A stretch of 64,000 nt of DNA from Candidatus Defluviilinea proxima (GTDB lineage Bacteria; Chloroflexota; Anaerolineae; Anaerolineales; Villigracilaceae), in contig JADKIW010000001.1 in the NCBI GenBank assembly GCA_016721115.1, positions 2,681,501 to 2,745,500 on the forward strand, written 5' to 3'. The notes below the pieces were generated by a model. The model saw only the letters and a list, made by a program, of their open reading frames with translations, made no database searches and was not told the DNA's origin. A program made the position numbers and the translations under genes. Position 1 is the first letter of the stretch. Each line of letters begins with the position of its first letter. Below are positions 45,335-54,191 of this stretch, in pieces.

Positions 45335-46234
45335 TTAAGTGCCTTCTTGAAACCATAGATTGAATTTTAGCCTGCCCACGCCATACGCGTGGTCTTTATT
45401 GTTGCGGTAGAACTCCCGTAACCAATCCAATTCATCTTTAGACATTTTTGTGTAATCTGGTTCAGAGACCTTTCGAACGTAAATATGATCGTATAGAATG
45501 GCTCGTAATTGATGCTCTGTCATATAGGGGGAGGGGCTGACGGAAAAATATAGATCTTCCTCACCTGTTGCCAGCAACGGCATATCGAATACACTGAATT
45601 TATCGAAGCCAATGAACATGCTGACCCCGGGTAGTTCTTCCCCGTAGTATTTACGGATCAATGCATTTTTGTCTGGAACTGCATTATAAGCAAGATAATG
45701 CTCCACCGAAAGGCGGGCGATGGTTTCGGTTACTTCGTCTGCAAATACACCGAAGAAAAGGTTGAATTTGTTATTATCTTTGGTTGCGTCCATCACTTCG
45801 TAGATGGAGCCGAGCACATATTCGAACTCTGTGCCTGTTAGCACATCGCGATAATCACCATAGAAGCGGACCCGGACATTGTATTTGTTGAAAAAATCGC
45901 GGTAGTTTTTATCCGTTGCCGTGCGGACGAGCCCGTCCATGCCGACGCGCTTGGTATATTCATCGCCGCGATGCATAAGCTCACGACCAAAGACGGGAGC
46001 TAGAATCGTCTGAATGCCGTGGTCAAATAACATGGAGCACAAATGGACGTGATTTTCTATTGAGAGGTCTATATATGCTTTGAAAAAGTCATCACCGATC
46101 TTATCTGCATGTTCGAGCATGAACCAGCGGCGCGTACCATTAACGGGAAACACGCAAACTTTATGCCCGGTCGCTCTGACGCGTTCAGCTATCTCATTGG
46201 TGTGGAGTTGCCGAAAATCTTCAAACCGCATCAT
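45335..46234 (-). CDS. Diterpene synthase/transferase of the Rv3378c (tuberculosinol synthase) family
   Basis: 299 residues. From memory of Rv3378c, these segments match in order: VFPVNGTRRWFMLE, MLFDHGIQTILAPVF, VRFYGDYRDVL, FFGVFADEVTETIA, IRKYYGEELPGVSMFIGFDKFSVFDMPLL and MTEHQLRAILYDHIYVRK. The family has a cis-prenyltransferase-like fold and converts a bicyclic diterpenyl diphosphate to an alcohol or a nucleoside adduct. The Asp of the GTRRW motif in Rv3378c is Asn32 here. The next gene is the class II cyclase, which makes its likely substrate. Confidence 0.88.
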   Translation of the reverse strand: MMRFEDFRQLHTNEIAERVRATGHKVCVFPVNGTRRWFMLEHADKIGDDFFKAYIDLSIENHVHLCSMLFDHGIQTILAPVFGRELMHRGDEYTKRVGMDGLVRTATDKNYRDFFNKYNVRVRFYGDYRDVLTGTEFEYVLGSIYEVMDATKDNNKFNLFFGVFADEVTETIARLSVEHYLAYNAVPDKNALIRKYYGEELPGVSMFIGFDKFSVFDMPLLATGEEDLYFSVSPSPYMTEHQLRAILYDHIYVRKVSEPDYTKMSKDELDWLREFYRNNKDHAYGVGRLKFNLWFQEGT

Positions 46235-46323
46235 TAGATTTTGTGAGTACTCCTCTGTCTTTTAGTGTCGTGTATACACGGACTTTTGCAATATTCAGTT
46301 GGACATTGTCTATAGAAAGTACT

Positions 46324-47358
46324 TTACTCTGCGCTTAATAGGTTTGCTGCTCGTGACATAATGCCTGGCATTGTGATCATGGCGTGATTGGTGTCTTCGA
46401 GATGGAAACCAAGCCTGCGTTTCACATCATATGCGCCACTCCCAAAGCGGACGAGACGAACATTATGCTCAAAAGCTTCTTGTAAGGCGGCATATAACAA
46501 AAGGAAATACCCGCCAGGGACGTCATCTTCTAGCCCAAGCGATGACGCGAGTTGGAATTTGTTGTCACGAAGGACTGCGCCACACCCCACTAGTTTGTCA
46601 TCCTTGCGAAGTTCCAGCCAGGTGCCGTCAGTTGTTGAGAAGTTCTCAAGCAGGTTGCGGGTCCAGGGATTGGGTGCTGAGCCGTGCCATATCGAAACAT
46701 TTCTGATCAATTTGAGAGCAGTATCAACATCGGGGACAAAGTTCTTTCTTGAAAGAACGATGCCATTATCACTCGTCTCTTTTAGCGTGCGTTTGTAATG
46801 TTGACGATCTTTCTTGTTCCCCGCCTCAAGATAAGCATCAAAGCTATCCCAACTGATGGGCATATACGTTCCAGGTTCTGAAATCGTGATAGGCTCGAAG
46901 CCATTTGGCCATGATGGGTATTTAAGTTGCTCGGTTAGCAAATAATCGAATACGAGAAAAGAGCAGCGTTGCTTTTTAAATTCATCTTGTGCGGCAGACG
47001 CCAGCAAAGGAAGAATCTCATCTCGTAAGGGTTCGCCGGGGAGTAATAGGGCTGAAGTGTCTGCCAAAGGAGAACGGCAAACAAGGAGAGGCCTACGCTT
47101 GAGAACCGATGACATAAATTGTCTAGCTACTCTTGGAAGGGGTAATGGCTCATTGTGTACGCGGAACAGCGCCATACCTGCAAGGGGGGTATCGCCATCC
47201 CACACGATCAGGTAAGTAGGCAGGCAATCTGCCATGGCACGCTCGCCAAAGGTGTACCAGGCATGACTCTGAAACCCTCGACCAGATGCGATCTGGTTCC
47301 AGACTTCTGGCTTGATCTCCTGAATACTTCTATAAGTCTTAACTTCCAGTTTTGTCAT
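46324..47358 (-). CDS. GNAT/FemAB-like acyltransferase (BioF2-like)
   Basis: 344 residues with tandem GNAT-like folds: SHAWYTFGERAM and YLIVWDGDTPLAGMALFRV in the first, KKDRQHYKRTLKE, WLELRKDDKLVGCGAVLRDN and VRFGSGAYDVKRRLGF in the second. The CelD/BioF2-like acetyltransferase group moves acyl or aminoacyl groups. It is the first gene of the operon that contains both diterpene genes, so acylation of a terpenoid alcohol is a possible role, not shown. Confidence 0.75.
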   Translation of the reverse strand: MTKLEVKTYRSIQEIKPEVWNQIASGRGFQSHAWYTFGERAMADCLPTYLIVWDGDTPLAGMALFRVHNEPLPLPRVARQFMSSVLKRRPLLVCRSPLADTSALLLPGEPLRDEILPLLASAAQDEFKKQRCSFLVFDYLLTEQLKYPSWPNGFEPITISEPGTYMPISWDSFDAYLEAGNKKDRQHYKRTLKETSDNGIVLSRKNFVPDVDTALKLIRNVSIWHGSAPNPWTRNLLENFSTTDGTWLELRKDDKLVGCGAVLRDNKFQLASSLGLEDDVPGGYFLLLYAALQEAFEHNVRLVRFGSGAYDVKRRLGFHLEDTNHAMITMPGIMSRAANLLSAE

Positions 47359-47470
47359 GTTGTTCTCGCTTCAATTTTACTGTCAGTCTAAACAATCGGG
47401 CTTTGATTGCCTTTTGCCTTGCAAAAATGAAAACAGTTCAGTCTGCTTTATAATTACATAATTATTGGAT

Positions 47471-47869
47471 ATGGATAATTATACCTTTCGGCTGAAACCC
47501 GGTGATGATCTGTTTGGCTCAATTGATCTCTTTGTGCAGGAACACGAGATCGAAGCAGGGTGTGTATTAAGCGGCGTAGGAAGCTTAACTCATATAGTGC
47601 TACGATTTGCAAACCGTGATGACTATTCCGAATTTAACGGTTATTTCGAGATTGTTTCAATTACCGGTACGGTTTCGATCCATGGTTCACATTTGCATAT
47701 TTCAGTTTCTGATAGCGAGGGGCGAACATTGGGTGGGCATCTCGTTCATGGGTGCAAGATATATACGACAGCAGAGATCGTGCTTGCTGTTTTTGAAGAT
47801 GTTGTCTACAAACGCGAACTTTATAAAGACGACTCTGGTTATGATGAATTAAAGGTCTACAAGCGCTGA
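47471..47869 (+). CDS. PPC (DUF296) domain protein
   Basis: 132 residues from ATG 47471 (a TTG at 47465 is the alternative). The whole protein is one PPC domain: YTFRLKPGDDLFGSIDLFV, AGCVLSGVGSLTHIVLRFA, HLHISVSDSEGRTLGGHLV with the conserved histidines. In bacteria such single-domain proteins may bind DNA or small ligands. It is divergent from the acyltransferase gene. Confidence 0.87.
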   Translation: MDNYTFRLKPGDDLFGSIDLFVQEHEIEAGCVLSGVGSLTHIVLRFANRDDYSEFNGYFEIVSITGTVSIHGSHLHISVSDSEGRTLGGHLVHGCKIYTTAEIVLAVFEDVVYKRELYKDDSGYDELKVYKR

Positions 47870-47928
47870 ATTCGCTATTTGGCGCCGTTTAACTTTGCAT
47901 TTTCGTTTTTAATGCACATTGTTGTAAC

Positions 47929-47956
47929 TTTACATTATGTTGTATCCTGATAAAAT
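47929..47956 (+). promoter_or_regulatory. Putative promoter of the membrane PAS sensor gene
   Basis: TTTACA (47929-47934), a 16-base spacer and TAAAAT (47951-47956), 36 bases before the ATG at 47993. Confidence 0.45.
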
Positions 47957-47992
47957 TCCCCTATTCTAGGCTCTGGAGGGCAATTTCTACCC

Positions 47993-49408
47993 ATGCAATG
48001 GTCTGCAAACCCCTATTTCTACCCTCTTCTGATCGCTGGGTTGATCGGTTTATTGAATGTTTTATTTATTTCGCGCCGTTCCAAAGTGCCGGGCGCGATT
48101 CCGTTATTAGCTATGGGGTTTGCGGTTAGCGAATGGGCATTAGCCTATGCCATGGAAATGGCCAGTAGTAACATTGAAACACAGATATTCTGGGGGAAAA
48201 TTCAATATTTTGGTATTGTGAGCGTTTCGGTGACATTTTTGTTGTTTGCCTTGACGTATGCCCAATACCAAAAAGTCCTAAGATCAAAATGGATATGGCT
48301 CCTGTGGGTTTTCCCGTTGCTATGTATTTATCTTATCTGGACAAATGAATCTCATCATTTGATCTGGACCAAGATCAATCAAATGGACTTTGGTACATAT
48401 TCTATAGCGGCATTCGGCCATGGCCCTGTGTTTTATATCCTTGTAGCATACTCATACCTAACCCTTATTGCAGGGAGTGTTGTACTGGTGCGGCAGGCGA
48501 TTAAATCGCAGCCTGAATTTAGGAGCCAGACCTTTTTGCTTGTGTTCGGTGTAGCGATTAACTGGGTTGGGAACATCATTTATGTTTCCGGGGCGAACCC
48601 GATCCCTGACTTGGATTGGACGCCCATGGGCCTCATCCTCTCCGGCGTTATTTACAGTATTGCCCTGTTCCAATTCCGTTTTCTAGACCTGACCCCCATC
48701 GCAGGTGAGACTGTATTGGAAAGCATGGATGATATTGTGATTGTCTTGGACGATCATAACCGTTTGGTATATCTCAACAATGCCTTTGAATACTATTTTC
48801 AGACGAACCCTAGAAAGCTGATTGGGTCTTCAGTATCTTCTGCGTTCGCATCATGGCCTGAGCTGATTAGTTTGTGCAATCAGCATAATACAACTCGTTC
48901 CGAAGTGACTGTCTCAATTCCAAAACGCGACCATTTGCAGTTTGATGTACGTGTGTCGAACATTCGCTGGCAGAAAAATTATGCAATGGGACGCGTTCTT
49001 GTTTTGAAGGATGTCACCGAACAGAAACAGGCTGAAACACGCGCAACCCTGTTCTACGAGCTTCGAGCGCAGAATGGAAAGGCCGATCGTATCCCGATGG
49101 TGTTGATGTATCGTGTCTTTGACGAAATGATCATCGAGGTGAATCGCGCTTTCCTGTTGGTGATGGGGTATGAACGAATGAAACTCCTGGGCCGCTCCAT
49201 GTTGGATGGCCGCCTATGGGAACCCTACCAGCGAGCTGAATTCTTGCGAGCCTTCAATCGCGAACGCACTTTGCATGAATACCCTCTGACCTTGAAACAT
49301 TACAATGGCACCGACCGTGCTCTCATAGCCTCAATTCAACCAGTAGAGATCGGTGGTACGTCTTACGTGGTCATTCTGGCGCATGTTCAGGATAAACCTG
49401 CGGACTGA
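47993..49408 (+). CDS. Seven-helix membrane sensor with two PAS domains, no kinase
   Basis: 471 residues. Seven helices (about 8-235) in the histidine-kinase N-terminal 7TM pattern, then a PAS domain (about 240-350, ESMDDIVIVLDDHNRLVYLNNAF ending KDVTEQKQAE) and a second PAS-like domain (about 365-468, VFDEMIIEVNRAFLLVMGYE). The protein ends there: no HisKA, ATPase, GGDEF or other output domain. It may need a partner kinase. Its 3' end overlaps the convergent ATPase gene by 22 bases. Confidence 0.82.
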   Translation: MQWSANPYFYPLLIAGLIGLLNVLFISRRSKVPGAIPLLAMGFAVSEWALAYAMEMASSNIETQIFWGKIQYFGIVSVSVTFLLFALTYAQYQKVLRSKWIWLLWVFPLLCIYLIWTNESHHLIWTKINQMDFGTYSIAAFGHGPVFYILVAYSYLTLIAGSVVLVRQAIKSQPEFRSQTFLLVFGVAINWVGNIIYVSGANPIPDLDWTPMGLILSGVIYSIALFQFRFLDLTPIAGETVLESMDDIVIVLDDHNRLVYLNNAFEYYFQTNPRKLIGSSVSSAFASWPELISLCNQHNTTRSEVTVSIPKRDHLQFDVRVSNIRWQKNYAMGRVLVLKDVTEQKQAETRATLFYELRAQNGKADRIPMVLMYRVFDEMIIEVNRAFLLVMGYERMKLLGRSMLDGRLWEPYQRAEFLRAFNRERTLHEYPLTLKHYNGTDRALIASIQPVEIGGTSYVVILAHVQDKPAD

Positions 49409-50196
49409 TATTCAGCAAGAAACTCTTTTTCATTTCTCACTGTTTTCTTTAACCCAAGTTTTTTCCCCAACCTGGTCAACTGTGGTGGGTCAACGTATGT
49501 TGTGGCAAGGATCTCATCCTGGCCTAGTACTTCATTGGCATTTCCATCCAATACAACCTGACCCTGTGACATGGCGATCACACGCTCAAAATTCTCAGCA
49601 CAAAAATCAATATCGTGTGTGATCGTAATGACTGTCTTGCCGCGTTCCCGCAAAACCTTGATGACGTTCGCAATACGTGCGATATTGGCCGCATCCTGTC
49701 CGGTGGTAGGCTCGTCGAAGATGACAATAGATGTATCCATTGCAATAACAGAAGCAATGGCGACCATCTTCCGCCAGGTGGGGGACAAGTCGTATGGATT
49801 CGTCTCCGTTTTATCTGATAACTCCGTCATTGCCAACGCTTCATCAACCCGACCTTCAATCTGCTCGCTGGTATACCCAAGATTTTTCGGCCCGAAAGCG
49901 ACTTCTGTCTTCACGTCGCGTGAAAAGAGTTGCTCATCAGGGTTTTGGAAAACATATCCCACGCGCGAAGCAAGTTTTGCAACCGAGTATTTTTTTGTAT
50001 CCCAGTCACCGATCTTGATTTCACCTGACGTAGGTTGTAATAATCCATTGATATGACGCACGAGAGTCGTCTTCCCTGCGCCGTTCTGTCCGACAATGGC
50101 AACCTGTTCACCAGATTCGATTGTCAGCGAGATGCCACGTAAGGCAAGTACACCGGCAGGATAGGAGAACTGCAAATTGTTGATCTCAACTCTCAT
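49387..50196 (-). CDS. ECF transporter ATPase with altered signature motif
   Basis: 269 residues: Walker A GQNGAGKTTL, Q-loop VFQNPDEQLF, Walker B SIVIFDEPTTGQD and H-loop ITHDIDF. The ABC signature, normally LSGGQ, reads LSPTWRK, so one composite ATP site of the heterodimer may be degenerate. It overlaps the other ATPase gene by 4 bases and ends against the convergent sensor gene. It would energise uptake with the EcfT and S proteins upstream. Confidence 0.9.
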   Translation of the reverse strand: MRVEINNLQFSYPAGVLALRGISLTIESGEQVAIVGQNGAGKTTLVRHINGLLQPTSGEIKIGDWDTKKYSVAKLASRVGYVFQNPDEQLFSRDVKTEVAFGPKNLGYTSEQIEGRVDEALAMTELSDKTETNPYDLSPTWRKMVAIASVIAMDTSIVIFDEPTTGQDAANIARIANVIKVLRERGKTVITITHDIDFCAENFERVIAMSQGQVVLDGNANEVLGQDEILATTYVDPPQLTRLGKKLGLKKTVRNEKEFLAEYQSAGLS

Positions 50197-51032
50197 TTTG
50201 CGAACCCATCCACTGCCTCATCCAATGTAATAGGCAGGCTAGTTTTCTTCCATAACCCCAACTCTTTCGCCTTGCGTGCCACGGACGTGTACCGCGAAAT
50301 GCCAAAGCCTTTGTCCGTCAATACATCTGATGTGAGAACTTCAGCAGGCTTCCCATCGAGGATGATCTGACCCTCGTGCAATGCGATGACTCTATCTGCG
50401 AAGTTAGCGATCCATTCCACTTTATGTTCCACAAGGATAACGGTCATGCCTTGTTCTGCCATTGTGCGGATCACTCCAAAGACCTCGCGTGTGCCAATCG
50501 GGTCCATTTGAGAAGTCGGTTCGTCGAGGACGAGGACTTTCGGTTGCATGACCAGGATCGAGGTCAGAGCGACGCGTTGTTGTTGTCCGCCAGATAAAGA
50601 ATAAGGGGAGCGATCCGCCAGATCTGAAATCCCAGTCAATTTCATGGCTTCTTCCACTCGGCTTTTCATTTCCTCACGTGGGACGCCGGTATTTTCCAGC
50701 CCGAAAGCGATTTCTTCGAAGACCGTATATTTTGCGCCGCTGATCTGGTTGAATGGATTTTGAAACGCCAGCCCAACATTCAATACCAACTCAGGTAAAT
50801 TGGATTTGCTCGATTCTATACCCGCGACTTCGACAGTGCCAGTGAGTTCGCCTTTAAAAAAATGAGGGACAAACCCTGCGACGGTATAGCACAGTGTGGA
50901 CTTGCCTGCGCCGTTCGGACCGACTACAGCAATGAACTCACCTTCACTCACTTGCAAATTTATATTTTGCAATACCGGTGAATCCGTGAGCGGATATTTG
51001 TATGTGACGTTTTGCAGGTTTACGATAGCCAT
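50193..51032 (-). CDS. ECF transporter ATPase with canonical signature
   Basis: 279 residues: Walker A GPNGAGKST, Q-loop AFQNPFNQI, signature LSGGQQQR, Walker B KVLVLDEPTSQMD and H-loop VEHKVEW. With the ATPase at 49387 it forms the EcfA-EcfA' pair. It overlaps the EcfT gene by 13 bases. Specificity comes from separate S proteins, here probably those at 51940 and 52675. Confidence 0.93.
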   Translation of the reverse strand: MAIVNLQNVTYKYPLTDSPVLQNINLQVSEGEFIAVVGPNGAGKSTLCYTVAGFVPHFFKGELTGTVEVAGIESSKSNLPELVLNVGLAFQNPFNQISGAKYTVFEEIAFGLENTGVPREEMKSRVEEAMKLTGISDLADRSPYSLSGGQQQRVALTSILVMQPKVLVLDEPTSQMDPIGTREVFGVIRTMAEQGMTVILVEHKVEWIANFADRVIALHEGQIILDGKPAEVLTSDVLTDKGFGISRYTSVARKAKELGLWKKTSLPITLDEAVDGFAK

Positions 51033-51799
51033 AATTTCAAAACCAGTGTAATGACAACGAGTCCAACAAGGATCCAGCGGATGGTTTTATCTAAGCTGGT
51101 GTCTGGTACATCATGCAGAGATGTTTTGACGTGTGTGGAAGTGAATCCGCGCGCTTCAATGGCAATGGCACGTTCTTCTACCTCGATGAGAGAACCAAAT
51201 ACAAGCGGACCTACGAGCGGCACCAAAGAGCCTGCCCGCTTAAGAAATGTGCTTTCTGTATCCAAACCACGTGAGCGTTGGGCGGCAATAATAGTCTGTG
51301 CCTTGGCTTGCATTTGTGGCAGGATTTGTAGAGTTGAAATGATCACGTAGGCAAATTGCCCCGGCAGTCCACGCCGTGTAAGGTCAGACATCAATTCACT
51401 TGGATGGGTGGTCAGTAAAAAAAATGTGAAAGCTGAGATCATCACTGCAATTCTTGTGGCAACGTAGAATCCATAAGAAAGGCTTTCTTGTGTTACATCC
51501 AAGATCCAGAAGCTGAAAATTACAGTTTCTCCAACGGGTTGAAAAAACGCCTGCATTAAGAAGATGAAACCCGCCGCGGGAATAATCAAACGGATTGCGC
51601 TTCTAAAGAATTCTTTGGAAACCTCGCCAACGAAACACAGAGGCGTAATTACCAGAAATAATAAAATGAGAGATGTCCAATACCAGGGACTAGAAAAAGA
51701 AATGAGAATAATACCTAGCGCCACAACGATCTTGGTCAAAGGGTTGAGACGATGGATGCTACTATCTCGCTTTACGTAATAAGAAAGGCGTTCATGCAT
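51020..51799 (-). CDS. ecfT: ECF transporter transmembrane protein EcfT
   Basis: 259 residues. Five to six helices, with the cytoplasmic coupling motifs QRSRGLDTES and AIEARGFTS, the two Ala/Ser-Arg-Gly motifs by which EcfT contacts the ATPases. It links substrate-binding S proteins to ATP hydrolysis. It lies downstream of a terminator that follows the S-component genes, so it may be expressed in part independently. Confidence 0.93.
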   Translation of the reverse strand: MHERLSYYVKRDSSIHRLNPLTKIVVALGIILISFSSPWYWTSLILLFLVITPLCFVGEVSKEFFRSAIRLIIPAAGFIFLMQAFFQPVGETVIFSFWILDVTQESLSYGFYVATRIAVMISAFTFFLLTTHPSELMSDLTRRGLPGQFAYVIISTLQILPQMQAKAQTIIAAQRSRGLDTESTFLKRAGSLVPLVGPLVFGSLIEVEERAIAIEARGFTSTHVKTSLHDVPDTSLDKTIRWILVGLVVITLVLKLWLS

Positions 51800-51888
51800 G
51801 ATGTGACTGTTTACGATGGTTTATGCCAATGAAGATTACACTCGAATTATACCCAGAGAGGTCATAAATTGCTCTCGTATAGGCTAAA

Positions 51889-51923
51889 CAAAATCAGTCC
51901 CACATTTTGCGGGACTGATTTTG
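51889..51923 (-). terminator. Terminator between the S-component genes and the ECF module
   Basis: 13-bp stem (51889-51901 with 51911-51923, CAAAATCAGTCCC and its complement). On the minus strand the T run follows the stem. It lies after the S component at 51940 and before ecfT. Confidence 0.85.
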
Positions 51924-51939
51924 AAAACCTAAGTTGTTT

Positions 51940-52620
51940 TTAGCTTAGCATATTGCGTACAACAAAGCCTAATGCCACTACGATAATGGTAACAATGATC
52001 GCAGTGATCAACTGCGTTGTACTGTTGCCTGCTTCGGCCGCAGCATTTTCAGGTCGTGGGAAGCGCGCTACCAGTCGTTTGGAAAGTCCTTGAACAATGG
52101 CAAAGGCGAGCATAGCCGTGGAGATTTTGTCCACGGGTTCAGTGAGGAAGCTTGTGCTTACTACTGCAGACCAAAGTCCTTGTCCCGTTTGGAGCAAATA
52201 CGCTGTGATGAAAGATGAACCGCTGGCTGTGATTCCGCCATACAGGTAGACGGAAATCGGGGTGGATACGATCGCAGCCGTAAGCGCGATAAGGAAGCCT
52301 GAGAGGATCACTTTCCACCAATTCTTGAACAAGCCTGCATTGGCACAAAAGCCCGCTACCAAACCAATAAAGAAGGCAACAGGCCACCATGGCAGGGAAT
52401 CGGGATTGAACAAGCCCCAAATGGTATTGGAAAGAGCGCCCGTCAGAGCGCCGGCCCATGGACCACAGATAATACCCACGAGCACAGTACCAATTGAATC
52501 AAGGAACACAGGTAGTTTCAACAGAACGACGATTTGCCCTATTGCAATATTGATGGCGATTGCCACAGGGATGAGCACCCACGTCATGGTAGTGAAATCT
52601 TTCTTGATTTTGTCTAACAT
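51940..52620 (-). CDS. ECF transporter substrate-binding S component (first)
   Basis: 226 residues, about six helices with a short N-terminal cytoplasmic stretch. ECF S components have low sequence conservation; the gene is assigned by size, topology, the VFLDSIGTVLVGIICGPWAGALTGALSN segment and its neighbours. The gene next to it is a paralogue. Together with nucleoside hydrolases and ribokinase upstream, nucleoside or ribose uptake is likely (inference). A terminator follows. Confidence 0.8.
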   Translation of the reverse strand: MLDKIKKDFTTMTWVLIPVAIAINIAIGQIVVLLKLPVFLDSIGTVLVGIICGPWAGALTGALSNTIWGLFNPDSLPWWPVAFFIGLVAGFCANAGLFKNWWKVILSGFLIALTAAIVSTPISVYLYGGITASGSSFITAYLLQTGQGLWSAVVSTSFLTEPVDKISTAMLAFAIVQGLSKRLVARFPRPENAAAEAGNSTTQLITAIIVTIIVVALGFVVRNMLS

Positions 52621-52674
52621 GTTCTTCTCCTTTTTAATATTTGATACTTACAACACCGCATGTGCGGTTTTGTT

Positions 52675-53211
52675 TCACTTTTCTTTAGGTACTATATTTT
52701 CGGGCCGAGGCAGAAGCGCAAGAACTTGTGTGGGCAGAAGTTTCGCAACACCGAACGCGATTAAAGTTGTAACAATTTTGTCTAAAGGTTCTTCAACAAG
52801 AAAATAAAGAGGAGAAATGGAGAATTCCCCAAATATTTTTGCGGCAATCAATGTGGATGTAAACGCGGCGATGATGGCTATGAAGATACCCACAATCACA
52901 ACTTTCCACCACTGTTTGAACCAACCTGCATTGGCGAAAAGGCCTGCCATCAGGCCAATCAACAACGGGACCGGCCAATAAGGGATATAGCTCGGTGATA
53001 CAAGGCCAAGGCCCATATTGGTAAGAACGCCTGTCAGCGCCCCCGCAAATGGACCTGCCACGATAGCGACAAAGATCGTCCCAACGGTATCCATATAAAA
53101 TGGGACGTCTAGTTTCGCAATGATCCAGCCGCCTGCACCGTTAACGATGACAGCAATGGGGATCAGTATCCATGTTATCGGCCTAAAATCCTGTTTGAAT
53201 TTTTCCAACAA
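52675..53211 (-). CDS. ECF transporter S component, paralogue (second)
   Basis: About 178 residues from a TTG at 53211, seven bases after AGGAG; a longer frame from 53313 would run into the nucleoside hydrolase gene. It shares with its neighbour the pattern KxDFxxxTWxLIPIA, PFYMDTVGTIFVAIVAGPFAGALTG and WPVPLLIGLMAGLFANAGWF, so the two arose by duplication. One EcfAAT module may thus serve two substrates. Confidence 0.8.
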   Translation of the reverse strand: MLEKFKQDFRPITWILIPIAVIVNGAGGWIIAKLDVPFYMDTVGTIFVAIVAGPFAGALTGVLTNMGLGLVSPSYIPYWPVPLLIGLMAGLFANAGWFKQWWKVVIVGIFIAIIAAFTSTLIAAKIFGEFSISPLYFLVEEPLDKIVTTLIAFGVAKLLPTQVLALLPRPENIVPKEK

Positions 53212-53236
53212 AACATTACTCCTTTTGAGATTGTTC

Positions 53237-54190
53237 TCAGGCCTTCGAAATTTTATGTGCGAGCTTCTCCATTCGCTCCAAAAACAACTCAATGAAATCT
53301 CTTGGACGCACACCCAGCGCCACTTTCATGTTGGCGGGTTTCTTGTCGTAATTATAAAAATCGGCTAGCGTCTTGCCCATCGAAACACCGCCTGAAATAT
53401 CCACATCCACAGGCAGGTCCTGATAATCACACAACTCGGGCGCAAAGGTCAACGCTAGCGCCAGCGGGTCATTGATGATGCACCCCTTGATGCCTTGATA
53501 ACTATCATGATACTCCATATAAAAATCGGTCGTGTCCTTGATGAACTTTGGGATGGGCGAATCGATCTTCATCAGCCGTTCCACATCCTGTGCAGTCAAC
53601 AGACATTGATACGTCACATCCAGTGGCACAAGCGTCGTTGGCACCTCTGCATGAAAAACGATGTGCGCGGCGTGCGGGTCAACATACACATTGAATTCGC
53701 CCAGTGCGGTCACATTACCTTCATGGCGGATCGCTCCGCCCATGATGATCAACTCCTTAAGTGCCTTTGCAAACCCCGGTTCTTTTCTCATCGCCAGTGC
53801 GATGTTTGTCAACGGGCCGACTGCCACCAAAGTGATCTCTCCGGGGTTTGCCATGACCTTCTCGATCAGAAAATCGCATCCATGCTGGACTGTGGGCCTG
53901 ATTCGCGGTTCTGGGAGCTTTGCGTATCCCAAGCCTGTGTTGCCATGCGTCTCTGGCGCGAGCAAGGACGGTTGCACCAACGGCAGTTCACATCCCCTCG
54001 CCAGCGGAATGTGACCCGCGTTCGCCAACTCCAAAACGGACAAGCCATTCGTCACTGCCTGTTCGAGCGAACAATTTCCATGTACAACACTCAAGCCTTC
54101 GAGCGTAAGTTCAGGCGATGCAATGGCAAGTAAGATCGCCAGAGAATCGTCAATGCCGGGATCGGTATCAATAAGGATTCGTTTTGTCAT
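53237..54190 (-). CDS. Nucleoside hydrolase (IunH family), NDP variant
   Basis: 317 residues. The N-terminal DTDPGIDDS motif binds Ca2+ and the ribose, FNVYVDPHAAHIVF and the C-terminal core follow. Enzymes of this family cleave nucleosides to base and ribose. The site that is HD in most members reads NDP here, while the paralogue next to it keeps HDP, so the leaving-group catalysis or preferred base may differ. Same operon as ribokinase and the ECF transporter. Confidence 0.9.
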   Translation of the reverse strand: MTKRILIDTDPGIDDSLAILLAIASPELTLEGLSVVHGNCSLEQAVTNGLSVLELANAGHIPLARGCELPLVQPSLLAPETHGNTGLGYAKLPEPRIRPTVQHGCDFLIEKVMANPGEITLVAVGPLTNIALAMRKEPGFAKALKELIIMGGAIRHEGNVTALGEFNVYVDPHAAHIVFHAEVPTTLVPLDVTYQCLLTAQDVERLMKIDSPIPKFIKDTTDFYMEYHDSYQGIKGCIINDPLALALTFAPELCDYQDLPVDVDISGGVSMGKTLADFYNYDKKPANMKVALGVRPRDFIELFLERMEKLAHKISKA

Positions 54191-54191
54191 T

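Noticed and set aside
53212..53313. Longer N-terminus of the second S component
   Set aside because: It overlaps the nucleoside hydrolase gene, and the AGGAG site points to the TTG at 53211.
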